Source: Phytohabitans houttuyneae
GTDB taxonomy: Bacteria > Actinomycetota > Actinomycetes > Mycobacteriales > Micromonosporaceae
Assembly (NCBI RefSeq): GCF_011764425.1
Contig: NZ_BLPF01000001.1
Coordinates: forward strand, 2,409,001 to 2,473,000
Direction of reading: 5' to 3'
Length of the DNA: 64,000 bases
Shown piece by piece: positions 20,301 through 31,872 of this stretch; position 1 is the first letter of the stretch, and every line of letters starts with the position of its first letter. Both the position numbers and the translations under genes were made by a program. The notes beneath the pieces were generated by a model, which worked only from the letters and a program-made list of their open reading frames with translations, did no database searches and was not told where the DNA came from.

Positions 20301-23038
20301 CAGCGTCGTGCCCGAGCCGACCTCCAGCAGCACGGCGTCGCGATGCTGGAGCAGCAGCGCCGACAGGCCCGCCTCGAACCGGACCGGCCGGGTCAGCTGG
20401 CCGGTCCAGAACTCGGTGCGGGTCACCTCGTCCGGATCGGCGAGCCGCCCGGCGTAGGCCGAGTAGAACGGCACCTGTGGCGGGCTGGCCAGGACATCCT
20501 GGAAGGCTTCCGACCAGGCGTCCGCGGCGGGGCCCCACCCGGGTGGTGGAAAGCCGCGGCGTGCCGCAGGACCTTGCTGATGATCTTCCGCGACTGCAGG
20601 CGGACGGCGAGTTCCTCAAGCTGCTCGGTGGGTCCGGACACGCAGACCTGGCGGGTGCCGTTCGACGCGGACAGCGCCAGCGGCTCGGCGACGAGGTCGC
20701 TGACGTCGTCCTCGCCCGCGGCGACGACGAGCATGCTGCCCGGCACCGGGTGCTCGGCCATGGCCACCGCGCGCGCGACGACGAGGCGCACCGCGTCGGG
20801 CAGCGTGAAGACCCCGGCGACGGCCGCCGCCGTCAGCTCTCCCAGGCTGTGCCCGAGCACCGCGGTTGGCGCCGCGCCGAGCTTGCGCCACATCGTCGCG
20901 AGGGCGTATCCGATCGCGAACAGCGCCGGCTGCGCCACCATGGGATCGGCCAGGCTCTCGTCGCCCGACTCGCTGCCGGCCCAGCGGCGGTACAGCGGCA
21001 CACCGTGGTCCTCGAAGAGCTCGATGCACTCGTCCATCGCCACGCTGAAGCTGCGGACCGTGCCGTAGATGCCGCGCGCCATCCCGGCGCGCTGAGTCCC
21101 CTGGCCAGGCAGCAGGTACGCGACAGCGGGCTCGTCCACCGCGGTGTCGACCATGACGAGCGAGCCGTCGCGGAGTGCGGCAGCCGCCGAGGCGGCTGAG
21201 TCGGCGACCACCGCCGCCCGCACCCGGTGAGCGGTACGGCCGTGCAGCAGGGTCGCGGTGGCATCGCCGAAGACCTCTGCGCCGGAAGCGGAGAAGTATC
21301 CGGCCAGATCGGCCCGCAGGCGCCGCTCGCCGGCCTCGTCGCCGGCCGACCACGCCACCACGCGGGGGCGGCCGTCCGGTGGCTCGTACAGCGGCGGCGG
21401 ACCTTCGGTGAGCAGGAGGTGTGCGTTCGTGCCGCCGATGCCCAGCGAGGTCACGCCGGCCACCCGGCGGCGTGACGGATCCCTCGGCCACGGACGCAGG
21501 TCGGTGCTGAGCTCGAACGGCGTCTTCTCCAGTTCGAGTACCGGGTTCGGCGTGGCCAGGTTCACGGTCGGCGGGATGGCTTCCCGCTGCAGCATCAGCA
21601 CGGTCTTGATCAGGCCGGCGATACCCGCCACCGCGCCCATGTGGCCGATGTTCGACTTCACCGAGCCCAGCACGGTCGTGGCCATCGGCGCCCCGTCGGC
21701 GAGCCGCCGGTACGCGTCGGCGAGCGCGGCCACCTCGACCGGGTCGCCGAGCGCGGTGCCGGTCGCGTGCGCCTCGACGTAGCCGACCTCGTCCGGGGCG
21801 ACGTCGGCCAGCAGCATCGCCTCCATGACCGCGTTGGCCTGTCCGGTGAGGCTCGGCGCGCTGAAGCTCACCTTCTCCGCGCCGTCGTTGTTGACCGCGC
21901 TGCCGAGGATGACCGCCGCGATGTTGTCGCCCGCGCCGAGCGCGTCGTCGAGTCGCTTGAGGACGACCGCGCCGGCGCCGCTGCCGAAGATCGTGCCGGT
22001 CGCCTCCGCGTCGAACGGCCGGCAGTGCCCGTCGGAGGTCAGCACGTTGCCCGGAGTCCACAGGTGCCCCCGGCCCAGGTCCACCACCGCGCCACCGGCC
22101 AGCGCGGCGTCGCACTCACCGGCGCGCAGCGCCTGGCAGGCGAGGTGCACGGTGACGAGCGTGCTGGAGCAGGCGGTGAGGGCGGTCAACGCCGGCCCGC
22201 GCAGGTCGAGCTTGTACGCGACGAGCGTGGACAGGTAGTCGATCTGGTTGAGGGTCTGCAGCAGCATGCCCGCGCGGCCCACCAGGTCGGGACGGCGGCG
22301 CAGGTAGAAGTCGAGGTACGAGTTGGGGCCGGTCGCGCCGAACACGCCGACGCTGTCCGCCATCGCGAACGGGTCGTACCCGGCGTTTTCCAGGGCGCTG
22401 TGACACATCTCCAGGAAGACCCGGATCTGCGGATCGCAGATCTCGGCCTCCCGGTCGGTCATGCCGAACAGGCTCGCGTCGAAGCGGTCCGCCTCGGGCA
22501 TGACGGGCGCGACGGGCACGTAGTCCGGATTGTCGATGTGGGCTTGCGGTACGCCGGCGCGGCGCAGCTCGTCGGCGCTCAGGAAGGTGATCGACTCTTT
22601 GCCCGCCACGAGGTTCTGCCAGAACTGGCTGAGGTCGCGAGCGCCCGGAAAGCGCCCGGCCAGGCCCACGATGGCGATCGGTTCGAGACTGCTCTGCGTT
22701 GGCGCCGTCACCTGTTCCCCTCTCGGATCCGTGCCCGCAGCTCCTTCCGGGACTGTCCGGCGCCCGCGGTCCAGACCGGGCGCCGGCGGCGGTCCGGCGG
22801 TCGCCGCGGTGGCGAGGTGACCGGCGAACGCGCGGACGTTTGGGTACCGGAACAGGGCCAGCAGCGGGATGTCCCGGCCCAGCCGGGCGACCAGCGCCCG
22901 GTGTACCCGGACGAGATCGGCGGAGCTGATACCGCCCTCGAAGAAGTTGACGTCCGGTGCGATGGCGATCCCGGTCGTCTCCTGGATCACTTCGCTCAGG
23001 GCCGCACGCATCACCTGCGGATCGGCGACGTCGCTCAT
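17352..23038 (-). CDS. Type I PKS, ACP-KS-AT-KR-DH-ACP, one frameshift in AT
   Basis: Starts at ATG 23038 (MSDVADPQ), overlapping the NRPS stop (ATGA). Order seen: carrier domain (NFFEGGISSADL, Ser38); ketosynthase with TACSSTLV Cys, VEAHATGT and KSNIGHMG His residues; acyltransferase with LGHSLGE and an AAFH box resembling the malonyl-type HAFH; then a ketoreductase with GGTGGLGLEV, YFSSRAA and YAAAN; a dehydratase-like fold with DEHRVGRMPLLP and HPALLDTAT (Asp kept, the usual His/Gln after it absent); and a C-terminal carrier, FFESGGNSLSA. The frame breaks inside AT near 20539; one added G restores HHPGWGPAADAW. KR placed before DH is unlike the usual DH-KR order. One malonate extension with beta-keto reduction, possibly dehydration, is inferred. 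Confidence 0.88.
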
Positions 23039-26000
23039 CCGCCACCCGCTTCGGGCGCCGCTGCGCGGTCGCGCCGGATCAGTGCGGCAAGCGCCGCCGG
23101 TGTGGGCGCCGCGAGCATCATCCCCAGCGAGACCGGTACGTCGCTCCAGGCGCTGATTTCTTCCGCCGTCTGTGCCGCCAGCAGTGAGGAGCCGCCGTAC
23201 AGGAAGAAGTTGGCCTGTGCGTCGAGGTCCGGCTCGCCGAGGGCGGCCGACCACGCGTCGACGAGGCGCCGCTCCAGCGGATCCCGGACCTCGCCCGGCG
23301 CGGCGGCGGAGCCGGCCACCGGCGCGTCATAGCCGGCGAGGGCGAGCAGGTCGACCTTGCCGTTCGCGGTCTCCGGCAGCCGTTCCAGCACCATCACGCG
23401 GGCCGGCAGGCTGTACCCGGGCAGCCGCGAGCGGGCGAAGGCCCACACGTCGTCCACCAGGCCGGGCCGGTCCTCGGCCACCACGTAGGCCGCCAGCTGG
23501 CCGTCCCCGTCCGGCCCGGTCCGCAGGATCACCGCGGCCGCCGCCACCTCGTCGTGGGCGGACAGGACCTGCTCCACCTCGCCGAGCTCGATGCGGTGGC
23601 CGCGCAGCTTCACCTGGCGGTCGCGGCGGCCGAGCAGCTCGATGCGGCCGTCCGGCAGCAGCCGGGCCAGGTCGCCGGTGCGGTAGTACCGGCCCAGCGC
23701 CGGATCGTCGCGGAACCGCTCGGCGGTCAGCTCGGGGCGGTCGTGGTAGCCGGCCGCGACGCCCGTCCCGGCCAGGCACAGCTCGCCGGTCACGCCGGTC
23801 GGGCAGGGTGTTCCCCAGGCGTTGAGGACGTACGCCCGGGTGTTGGCGATGGGCTGGCCCACCGTGAGCCGATCGGGGTCCTCGGTGTCGAGCGGCGCGG
23901 CGGTGGACCAGATCGTGGTCTCGGTCGGACCGTACACATTGGACGCCCGGCAGCCGGCCGCGCGTAGCTGGCGGGCCAGCGAGGGCGGCATCGGCTCGCC
24001 GCCGCAGAGCGCTGTCCGGCCGGCCAGCCAGCCGCTGCCCGCCGCCAGTCCGAGCCGCCACGTGGTGGGCGTCGCCTGCACGACCGTCACGTTTTCCCGC
24101 TCCACGAGGGTGGCCAGCCGCTCCGGCAGCACGCGTACCTCGTCCGGCCCCACGACCACGCGCCCGCCGGCGCTCAGGGGAAGCCACAGCTCCAGCGCCG
24201 AGATGTCGAAGGCGACGTCGTCAGCCACAGCATCGTCGTTTCCGGCCCCGCCGGCAGCCACGCGGTGAAGTGGCGGACGACGTTGGCCAGGTTGCGGTGG
24301 GTTATCCGGACTCCCTTGGGACGGCCGGTCGACCCCGACGTGTAGATCAGGTAGGCCAGGGCGTCCGGGTCCGAGGGCGCGGGCGCCGCGGCGCCCTCCT
24401 GCGCCGCTGTCGTCCATTGCACCGGTACCGCCGTCGCGTCCAAACCGTCGAGGCAGCCCTCCGGCAGCAGCTGCCCGTCGAGCACCACGCCCACCCCCGC
24501 GTCGGCGAGCTGCTCGCGCAGGCGGCTGGGCGGGTGCTCCGGATCGAGCGGGAGGTACGCCGCACCGGCCCACCACACGCCGAGCGCGGCCGCCGCCAGC
24601 TCCGGTGCGCGCCGGCCGGCGAGCGCGACCACGTCCCCGGCGCGCACACCGAGCCGGTCCAGTGCCTGCCGGACGCCCTGCGCCGCCTGGCACAGCTCGC
24701 GGTACGCCACCTGGCGGTCCCCGTCGACCAGCGCGACCGCGTCCGGCGTGTCCCGGCCGGCCGTTTCCACCAGCTCGGGCACCGTCTGCGGCCCGGCCCA
24801 CCGCATCTGCGTCCGGTTGACCCGCTCGAGGAGGTCGATTTCCGCCCTGGTCCGCACATCGAGGTCGCGCAGCGGCAGTGCCGGCGCCGCGTGTGCCTGG
24901 GCGATCACCGACTCCACGCGTTCCAGCAGCGCCGCGGCGAACGTGCGCTCGTGCACCTCGGTGCTGTAGAGCAGGCGTGCGCGGAACGCACCGTCGAGCT
25001 GCTCCAGAGTCAGCTCGATGTCAAACCGGCACAGCCCGGTGTGTATGTCGCGCACCTCGCGGCGCCCGGACGGCGAGCGTTGCGGCTCCGCCGCGACGCG
25101 GTAGTTGAACAGGTGCCGGAACAGCCCCGCCCGCCACCAGAGCGGATCCTCCCGGCCCTGGACGAGTTCGCTGGCGAGCGCCTCGAACGGCACGTCGGCG
25201 TGCTCCATGCCGGCGATCAGCCGGGCCGCGACGGTGGAGGCGAGCTCGACGAACGGGCGGTCGGGGTCAATCTTGATCCGCAGCGGCAGGGTCGCCACGT
25301 GGTAGCCGACGCTGCTCGCCCGCGCCGCGCTGCGCGTGCTGGCCATGACGCCGACCAGCGCGTCGTCGGACATGCCCACGGAGTGGAGCGCGACAAGGTA
25401 CCCGGCGAGCAGCACCGCGGCGTCGGTGCTGCGGGAGCGGGCGCGCAGGTCCGCCACCTGGGCGGAGAGCGTGAGCGGGTAGACCCATTCGACCTCGTCG
25501 GCGGCGAACGTGGCGGGCTGGGCGGGCTCGCGGGCCGGGTCGAGCCGGGTGCCCGCCGGGTCGATGCCGGCCAGGTCGGCGCGCCAGTAGCGCAGCGAGT
25601 CAGCGCTGGGCGTGACCCGCGCGGCCCGCGCCGGCTCGGGCAGCGGCGGCGGCTCGCCCGCGTCGGCGAAGGCGGGGTAGCTGGCGTTGAACTCGGCCAG
25701 GAGCACGCGCAGGCTCAGGGCGTCGATGACGACGTGGTGGGCGACGAGGCAGAACACGTCACGGCCGGCGCCGCCGCGAAACCAGCCGAGGCGCACCGGC
25801 CGGCCGCTGGTCAGGTCGAACGGGCGGCCGGCGTACTCGCGCAGGCGCTCCTCCAGCCGGTCCGTACCGTCGATGACGTCGACGCTGACGTCCAGCTCGT
25901 CGGCGGGTACGAGCGTCCTCACCGGCCGTCCGTCCACAGTGGAAAACCTGCACCGCAGGGCCGGGTGGCGGTCGACGAGCCACTCGAACGTGGCGTTCAG

Positions 26001-26156
26001 CGGCCACCAGCGCAGCTGCACCGCCGCCTCCACAGCCATGGCCACGTTTGTGACACCCCGGTCGGGCGCGAGCTGTTGCAGCAGCCACAGCGCCTCTTCG
26101 GCGGCGGTCAACCCCCGCGCCTCGGGCTCGGCAAGTCGTGCCGCGGGTGCCGTCAT
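23035..26156 (-). CDS. NRPS module, C-A-PCP (middle module), one frameshift in A domain
   Basis: Starts at ATG 26156 (MTAPAARLAEPE), overlapping the thioesterase stop (ATGA). The condensation domain has AHHVVIDAL: both His and the Asp are kept, with Ala instead of Gly. The adenylation domain has LIYTSGSTGRPKG in the first frame and FDISALELW, SNVYGPTETTIW, YYRTGDLARLL and TANGKVDLL in the second. The break is near 24220, at LWLTT; one added base gives LWLTTVAFDISALEL, matching the third module's LWLTTFSFDISALEL. The carrier domain has FFLYGGSSLLA. Pocket residues read D-I-L-A-A-C-V-I-W. The stop overlaps the PKS start at 23038. The gene passes its chain to the PKS if the order is collinear. 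Confidence 0.88.
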
Positions 26157-26896
26157 ACCCGCTCCCCCACGGTCAGTGCGCTGCGGACGACCGACGCGAG
26201 GCCGCCGCACGCGTCGTCGAGGAGCCAGTGCCCGCCGGGGAGTTGGACCAGCCGTACGCCGTGGTCGGTCTGCCGCCGCCAGCCGAGCCACGCGCCGCGC
26301 GGTGTCGGGTCGTCCTCGCCGAAGCAGACGACCACCGGGCAGGGCAGCGGCGGCCCGGCGGTGTGCCGGTAGCCCGCGAGTGCCGCGAAGTCTGCGCGTA
26401 CGGCGGGCTCGATCAGGCTCCGGACGCTCGGATCGACGGCCAGGTCGGACGGGACGCCGCCGTCTTCCAGCAGCCGGGCCCACAGCTGGCCGCTGGGCAG
26501 GCCGGCGAGTCCACGCGGACGCCAGGCGATGTCGGGTGCCTCGGCCGAGGCCACGATCAGCGCCCGCGGAGCGGGGGCGCCGCGCTCGTGCAGCGACCTG
26601 GCGACGAGGAACGCCAGCACGGCGCCGCCGCAGTAGCCGAACAGCGCGTACGGGCGGCGGGTCAGCTCGGCGATCTCGTCGGTGAGGGTGCGCACGAGCG
26701 TGGTGAGGTCCCTCGGCGGCGGCTCGGCGATCCGCGCCTGGCGCCCCGGCAGGTTGGCGGCCCACACGCCGATGTCGGACCCAACCTCGTTGGCGAAGCC
26801 GGCGAAGCGGGTGTAGCCGGCTCCGGCGTGTGGAAAGATCACGACCCGCGCCTCGGCGTCCTCGCCGATCCCCACGTACCAGTCGCGGACGCTCAT
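26153..26896 (-). CDS. Type II thioesterase with Cys in the nucleophile position
   Basis: 247 residues from ATG 26896 (MSVRDWYVGIG), which overlaps the upstream NRPS stop (ATGA). Family marks are IFPHAGAGYTRF, WAANLPGRQARI and LPGGHWLLDD. The elbow reads FGYCGGAV, so Cys89 takes the place of the nucleophilic Ser in GxSxG. The enzyme at 3921 shows the same exchange (GYCSG), and both share the WAANLPGRQAR stretch, so they probably form a paralogous pair distinct from the Ser enzyme at 16570. It lies between two NRPS modules with overlapping starts and stops, so it is made together with them. Confidence 0.9.
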   Translation of the reverse strand: MSVRDWYVGIGEDAEARVVIFPHAGAGYTRFAGFANEVGSDIGVWAANLPGRQARIAEPPPRDLTTLVRTLTDEIAELTRRPYALFGYCGGAVLAFLVARSLHERGAPAPRALIVASAEAPDIAWRPRGLAGLPSGQLWARLLEDGGVPSDLAVDPSVRSLIEPAVRADFAALAGYRHTAGPPLPCPVVVCFGEDDPTPRGAWLGWRRQTDHGVRLVQLPGGHWLLDDACGGLASVVRSALTVGERV

Positions 26897-29800
26897 CGGG
26901 CCACGCCGTCCGCGGCCCGTACGCGCGTGTGGAGCAGGGCGTGCATCTGTACCGGAGTGGACGCCTCGAACACCAGCTCGAAGCCCACGTCCTGCGCGAA
27001 CTCCTCGCCGACCCGGGCGGCCAGCGCGACCGCGAGAAGCGAGTGGCCGCCGTGCAGGAAGAAGTCGGCGTCCGGGCCGAGCTGGTCGACGCCGAGGACC
27101 TCGCGCCACAGCTCCACGAGGCGGCGCAGCACCGGGTCGTCGGGTGTCACGGCCGGCCCGTGCTCGGCCCGTACCCGCGTCGCCAGCGCGGGGTAGTCGA
27201 CCTTCCCGTTGCCGGTCAGGGGCAGCGCGTCGAGGAACACGTACCGGCTGGGCACCGCCGCGTCGGGGAGCAGGCCGGCGAGGTGCTCGCGCAGCCGCTC
27301 GGCCGCCGGCGGACCGCCGCCCTCCTCGACCTGCACCGCGGCGACGAGCCTCAGGTGGCCGGCGCTGTCGGGTTCGGCGATGACGGCCGCCGCGCCGACG
27401 CCCGGGTGGCGCTCGATGGCCGACTCCACCTCGGTGAGTTCGATCCGGTGGCCGCGGACCTTCACCTGGCGGTCCAGCCGCCCGAGAAACTCCAGCCCGT
27501 CCGCGGTCAGCCGGACCCGGTCACCGGTGCGGTAGTAGCGCCCGAGCCGCGGCGAGGTCGGGAACCGCTCCGCGGTCAGCTCGACCTGGTCGCGATAGCC
27601 GCGGGCCAGGCCGGCGCCACCGATGCACAGCTCGCCCGGCACGCCGGGCGGCACCGGCCGGCCGTCCGGGGTCAGGACGTGCACGCTGGTGTTGGCGATC
27701 GGACGGCCCACCGGCACGGACTCCGGTACCGGGGACGTCAGCTCCACGGCGGTGGACCAGATCGTGGTCTCCGTCGGTCCGTACACATTGAACAGCCGGC
27801 AGCCGTCGGCCAGGAGCCGCTCGGCCAGTGCGGCGTGCAGCGGCTCGCCTCCACTCAGGACGGTGCGCCCGGCCAGCCGGCCGCGCAGGTCGCCGCTCAC
27901 GTGGCGCCACGTCGTGGGGGTGGCCTGTACGACGTCGACCCGCTCGGTGGCGACGAGGTCGAGCAGGCGGTCGGCGACGACGCGGTCGGCGTCCGGCGCG
28001 ACGACGAGCGTGCCGCCGCTCACCAGCGGCATCAACAGCTCCAGCGCCGAGATGTCGAACGAGAAGGTGGTGAGCCACAGCGTCCGCTGGCCCGGCCCGA
28101 GTGACAGCCGGTCGACGAAGTCGAGGACGACGTTGGCAAGGCCGCGGTGGGCCACCTCGACGCCCTTGGGCTTGCCCGTCGAACCGGAGGTGTAGATGAG
28201 GTACGCGATCCCGTCCGGATCCGGTGCGGGCCAGTCGGCGGCGGCCTCCCCGCTCGCGGGCCGGTCGCCGTCCGCCCCGGGCAGCCGCATCCACTCCCGC
28301 CCGGCGAGGCAGGAGGCGGGCGGCGGCTCGTCCGCCAGGACCAGCCGCACGCCGGCATCGTCGAGCTGCCCGGCGAGGCGGGCGGCGGGCTGCGCGGGGT
28401 CGAGCGGAAGGTACGTCGCGCCCGCCAGCCAGATCCCCAGGACCGCCGCGACGAGCCCGGGCCCGCGCGTGGCGTGCAACGCGACGACGTCACCGCCGCC
28501 GATCCCGCGCCCCGCGAGGTCCTGCCGCACCGTGTCGGCGGCGGCGACAAGCTCCCGGTACGTGGTGTCCTGCCCTCCACACCGGATGGCGACCGCCTCC
28601 GGCTCGCGGGAGGACCAGTCGCGGATCTGCTCCAGCAGGCTGCGAGCCGGCCACTCCCGTTCGGTGGCGTTGTGCTCGCGCGACAGCGCGCGGTCGGCGT
28701 CGCTCCACGCGAGGATCTCCCCGACGGGCGCTTCGACGTCGCGGGCCATCTCGACGATCGTTCCCTCGTACCGCCGCAGCAGCAGCTCGACGAACTCCCG
28801 GTCGTGCACCTCGGTGCTGAAGGTGGCGGTGATGCCGACGTTCGTGCTCGACGGCCAGAGGATCCATTCGAGGTCGAGCCGGCTGATCGGCACGTGAATG
28901 TCCACATGGGTCAGTGGCGCGCCGGCCATCGACCTGTCGATCGCGCGTGGCGAGGCTTCGAGGGTCGCGTGCCCGCGGTAGTTGAACATGTGCCGGAACA
29001 GCGGCACCCGCCAGTCGTCGGACCGGACGGTGAGGCTGCTCTGGATCGCCTCGAACGAGGCACCGGCGTACTCCATGCCGCTGAGCAGTGCCCGTACGAC
29101 CTGACCGACCAGCTCCTTGACCGGCACGGTGTCGTCGAGCGTCACCCGCACCGGCAACGTGTTGGCGTGAAAGCCCGCCACCTCCGGCGCCACCCCGAAC
29201 CGCCCGTTTACCGGCACTCCCACCACGAGGTCCGGTCCGGCACCGTGGCGGGCCAGCAGCAGGTAGTACGCCGCCAGCAGCACCGTGTTCTGGGTGGCCC
29301 GCAGCCGCTCCTGCATCAGCGTGAGCGCCGCGAACGCCGCCTTCGACAGTCGCCACTCCGTCCGGTCTCCCGCGAACGTCGGCCGGCCGCGAAGGGGGCG
29401 GGCGCCGGCGAGCACGAGGCGCGCGGGGTCGACGCCGTCGAGGTGGTGCAGCCAGTACTCGACGGCCGCGCGGTCCTCGACCGGCTCCAGGTACACCGGT
29501 GCGGTGCCGGCGAGGCGCGGGGGCGGCTCGTCGTCGGCCGCGTAGCTGTCGTAGAGGGAAGGAAGCTCGTCCAGCAGCACCTTGAGCGTGAAGTGGTCGG
29601 CCACCATGTGGTGCACGACGATGCAGACCACGCTGGCCGAGGGGAGCGTCAACAGGTACGCGCGCGCCAGCGGCGAACCGTCCATTTCGAACGGTCGCTC
29701 CACGATCGCGGTGAGCTGCTCGTCAAGGCTCTCCTCGGTGGCCGGGACGAGCTGAAACGGCATGTCCTCGTCTTCAGGCAGAAACCGCTTCGACGGCACA

Positions 29801-30018
29801 GCCGCGTCCGTGGCCACGACCGCGCGCAGCGCGGGGTGCCGGCGCAGGAGGTGGTTGAGCGCCTCCTGCAATGGCCACCATCGGACGGCACGCTCCACCC
29901 GGAACGCGAGCTGGATGTTGCAGACGCCGCGATCGGGCACCAGCCGATGCAGGATCCATTGCGCCTGCTCCTTCGCCGTCAGGGCAGTGCGATCAGGCAA
30001 TTCGACATCATGGGCCAT
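26893..30018 (-). CDS. NRPS module, C-A-PCP (first module of the long operon)
   Basis: 1041 residues, intact. The condensation domain (about 1-420) has VVHHMVADHF: both His and the Asp are kept, with His where Gly is usual. The adenylation domain (about 450-920) has [44 protein letters not shown] and GNGKVDYPAL. The carrier domain has DFFLHGGHSLLAV. Pocket residues read D-I-L-A-V-S-V-I-W, close to the other two modules. Its N-terminus (LTAKEQAQWILHRLVPDRGV) resembles that of the middle module, so these two are likely duplicates. The start lies nine bases after the ABC gene stop, and the stop overlaps the thioesterase start. Confidence 0.93.
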   Translation of the reverse strand: MAHDVELPDRTALTAKEQAQWILHRLVPDRGVCNIQLAFRVERAVRWWPLQEALNHLLRRHPALRAVVATDAAVPSKRFLPEDEDMPFQLVPATEESLDEQLTAIVERPFEMDGSPLARAYLLTLPSASVVCIVVHHMVADHFTLKVLLDELPSLYDSYAADDEPPPRLAGTAPVYLEPVEDRAAVEYWLHHLDGVDPARLVLAGARPLRGRPTFAGDRTEWRLSKAAFAALTLMQERLRATQNTVLLAAYYLLLARHGAGPDLVVGVPVNGRFGVAPEVAGFHANTLPVRVTLDDTVPVKELVGQVVRALLSGMEYAGASFEAIQSSLTVRSDDWRVPLFRHMFNYRGHATLEASPRAIDRSMAGAPLTHVDIHVPISRLDLEWILWPSSTNVGITATFSTEVHDREFVELLLRRYEGTIVEMARDVEAPVGEILAWSDADRALSREHNATEREWPARSLLEQIRDWSSREPEAVAIRCGGQDTTYRELVAAADTVRQDLAGRGIGGGDVVALHATRGPGLVAAVLGIWLAGATYLPLDPAQPAARLAGQLDDAGVRLVLADEPPPASCLAGREWMRLPGADGDRPASGEAAADWPAPDPDGIAYLIYTSGSTGKPKGVEVAHRGLANVVLDFVDRLSLGPGQRTLWLTTFSFDISALELLMPLVSGGTLVVAPDADRVVADRLLDLVATERVDVVQATPTTWRHVSGDLRGRLAGRTVLSGGEPLHAALAERLLADGCRLFNVYGPTETTIWSTAVELTSPVPESVPVGRPIANTSVHVLTPDGRPVPPGVPGELCIGGAGLARGYRDQVELTAERFPTSPRLGRYYRTGDRVRLTADGLEFLGRLDRQVKVRGHRIELTEVESAIERHPGVGAAAVIAEPDSAGHLRLVAAVQVEEGGGPPAAERLREHLAGLLPDAAVPSRYVFLDALPLTGNGKVDYPALATRVRAEHGPAVTPDDPVLRRLVELWREVLGVDQLGPDADFFLHGGHSLLAVALAARVGEEFAQDVGFELVFEASTPVQMHALLHTRVRAADGVAR

Positions 30019-30027
30019 CGTGACGAG

Positions 30028-31838
30028 CTAACCATTGTGAGCTGGCGTCAGCCCGTCACCCGTTCTCGGGACTGTGCCCGCGGCCCCGGCGGTCGTTGGC
30101 CGGTCAGCGTACGCGTTCGCCTGGAGCCGGTACAGGTCCGCGTAGACGCCACCGCTTGCCATCAACGCCTCGTGGCTGCCCTTTTCGACCAGGCGGCCGC
30201 CGTCCAGCACGACGATCAGATCCGCCATCCGCACGGTCGAGAAGCGGTGCGAAACCAGGAGCGTGACGCCGCCGCTGCCGGCGTCGGGCCGGCGGCCGAA
30301 GGACTCGTAAAGGTCGTGCTCCGCCTTGGCGTCGAGCGCCGCGCTCGGCTCGTCCAGCACCATCAGCAGTGGGCGTTCCCGCATGAGGGCACGGGCCAGC
30401 GCCAGCTTCTGCCACTGCCCGAGCGACACGTCGACGCCGTCGAAGGTGGGGCCGAGCTGCGTGTCCAGCCCCGCGGGCAGGCTCGCGACCACCCCACCGG
30501 CATCGGCACCGGACACCGCACGGGCGACGGCCGACCGCTCACGGAGCCGCGCGACGTCACCGACGCCCACCGTTTCCCGGGCCAGCAGGTGAAACTGCGC
30601 GTAGTCCTGGAATATCCCGGACATCCTCGCCCGCCACGAGTCCAGCGTGTACTCGGCAAGCGGGCGCCCGTCGATCCGCACGGCACCGGCGGTCGGCTCG
30701 TACATTCCGGCGAGCAGCTTCACCAGCGTCGTCTTTCCGGAGCCGTTGACACCCACAAGCGCCACGGTCTTGCCGGCCGGCAGCTCGAGGTGGATGTCAC
30801 GCAGCGCGGGTGCTTCGGCACCGGGGTACCGGAACGACACGCCGTCCAGAGTGATCCCGCGCTGCAGCCGCTGCGGCACCGGCCGGCGCTGGGGGGAGCG
30901 CTGTGCGCGGGCGTACCTGCGCAGCCACATGAAGTGGCCGACGATGTGGCCGGCGTCGGCGACCCGCCGGCTGTTCCAGACGACGGCCCAGATCTGCCAC
31001 TGCAGCTGGGTGGCGAGGGAGATCACCAGCAGCACGTCGCCAGGCGTCGCGCGACCGGCGCGTACCTGCTGCGTGACAAGCCACACCGCGCCGACCTGCC
31101 CGGCGACGAAACACAGCCAGCCGCCGAGCTCCCAGACCGAGCCGCGCAGCTGCGCCAGCGCCTGGCGGCGGGTGACCTCCCGCCACAGCCGTGCGGCCCG
31201 CCCGTCAAGCTCCCGGGCGGAGTCACTGATGCGCAGTTCCTCGGCGTGCTCGGCGCCGACGCACAGCTCGTGCAGGCGCCGCTCCTGCCGTACCTGTTGC
31301 GCCGAGGCGTCGCGGGCCGCCTGCCGGTACCTGCTCGCGCGGTGGCTGCCCAGGAGCGGGAAGACGGCGAGGACGCAGAGCGCGGCAAGAGCCGGGTAGA
31401 TCTCGCCCAGCAGCACTCCGCTCAGCACGAGGCTGACCGCCGTGGCGAGGGCGGCGGCCATCGACCAGAGCGCCGTCGCCAGCGCCCAGCTGCCCCGCCG
31501 CAGCTGGTCCAGCCGGTCCAGGTACTCCGGGTGCTCCAGGTGCGCGATGGTGGGGATGCCGGCAGCCGTGGTGAGGATCTCGCCGCTGAGCGCGGTGTCC
31601 ACCCGCTCGCCGAGGTAGACGCGCAGCGTGTTCTGGGCACGAAACATGACCAGCACCGCACCGTGGGCCAGCGCACCGACCGCGACCGCCAGCGCGATCC
31701 CCGCGCCCCGGTCGGCGGCCACCGCGTCGACAAGCCACCGTTGGCTGGCGCCGACGCCCGCGGCGACACCCCCTGGACCAGGGCCAGGCCGGCCAGCGAG
31801 AGGGTCGCGGTCCGGTCCGCCCGGTACGTGACGGCCAC
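30028..31838 (-). CDS. ABC transporter half (membrane plus ATPase domains), frameshifted near N-terminus
   Basis: A fused exporter subunit: an N-terminal membrane domain with hydrophobic spans, then an ATPase domain with Walker A GVNGSGKTTL, signature region VSLGQWQKLALARAL (VSLGQ instead of LSGGQ), and Walker B LLMVLDEPSAALD. The first membrane span (ATLSLAGLALVQG) and the following segment (AAGVGASQRWLVDAV) are in different frames. One added G in the run at 31769-31773 joins them. The start is uncertain: GTG 31838 is the first common in-frame start, but the frame extends toward a GGAGG near the end of the previous gene. It likely forms a heterodimer with 31873-33714 and exports the product or gives self-protection. 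Confidence 0.85.
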
Positions 31839-31872
31839 CGCGTGGCGGGCGAACCACCACAGGTCGCTCGCG

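Noticed and set aside
16974-21068. Very long plus-strand open frame (1364 residues)
   Set aside because: It runs antisense through the thioesterase and PKS genes; the residues are Arg/Gly/His-rich without any domain pattern, so it is a GC-driven artefact.
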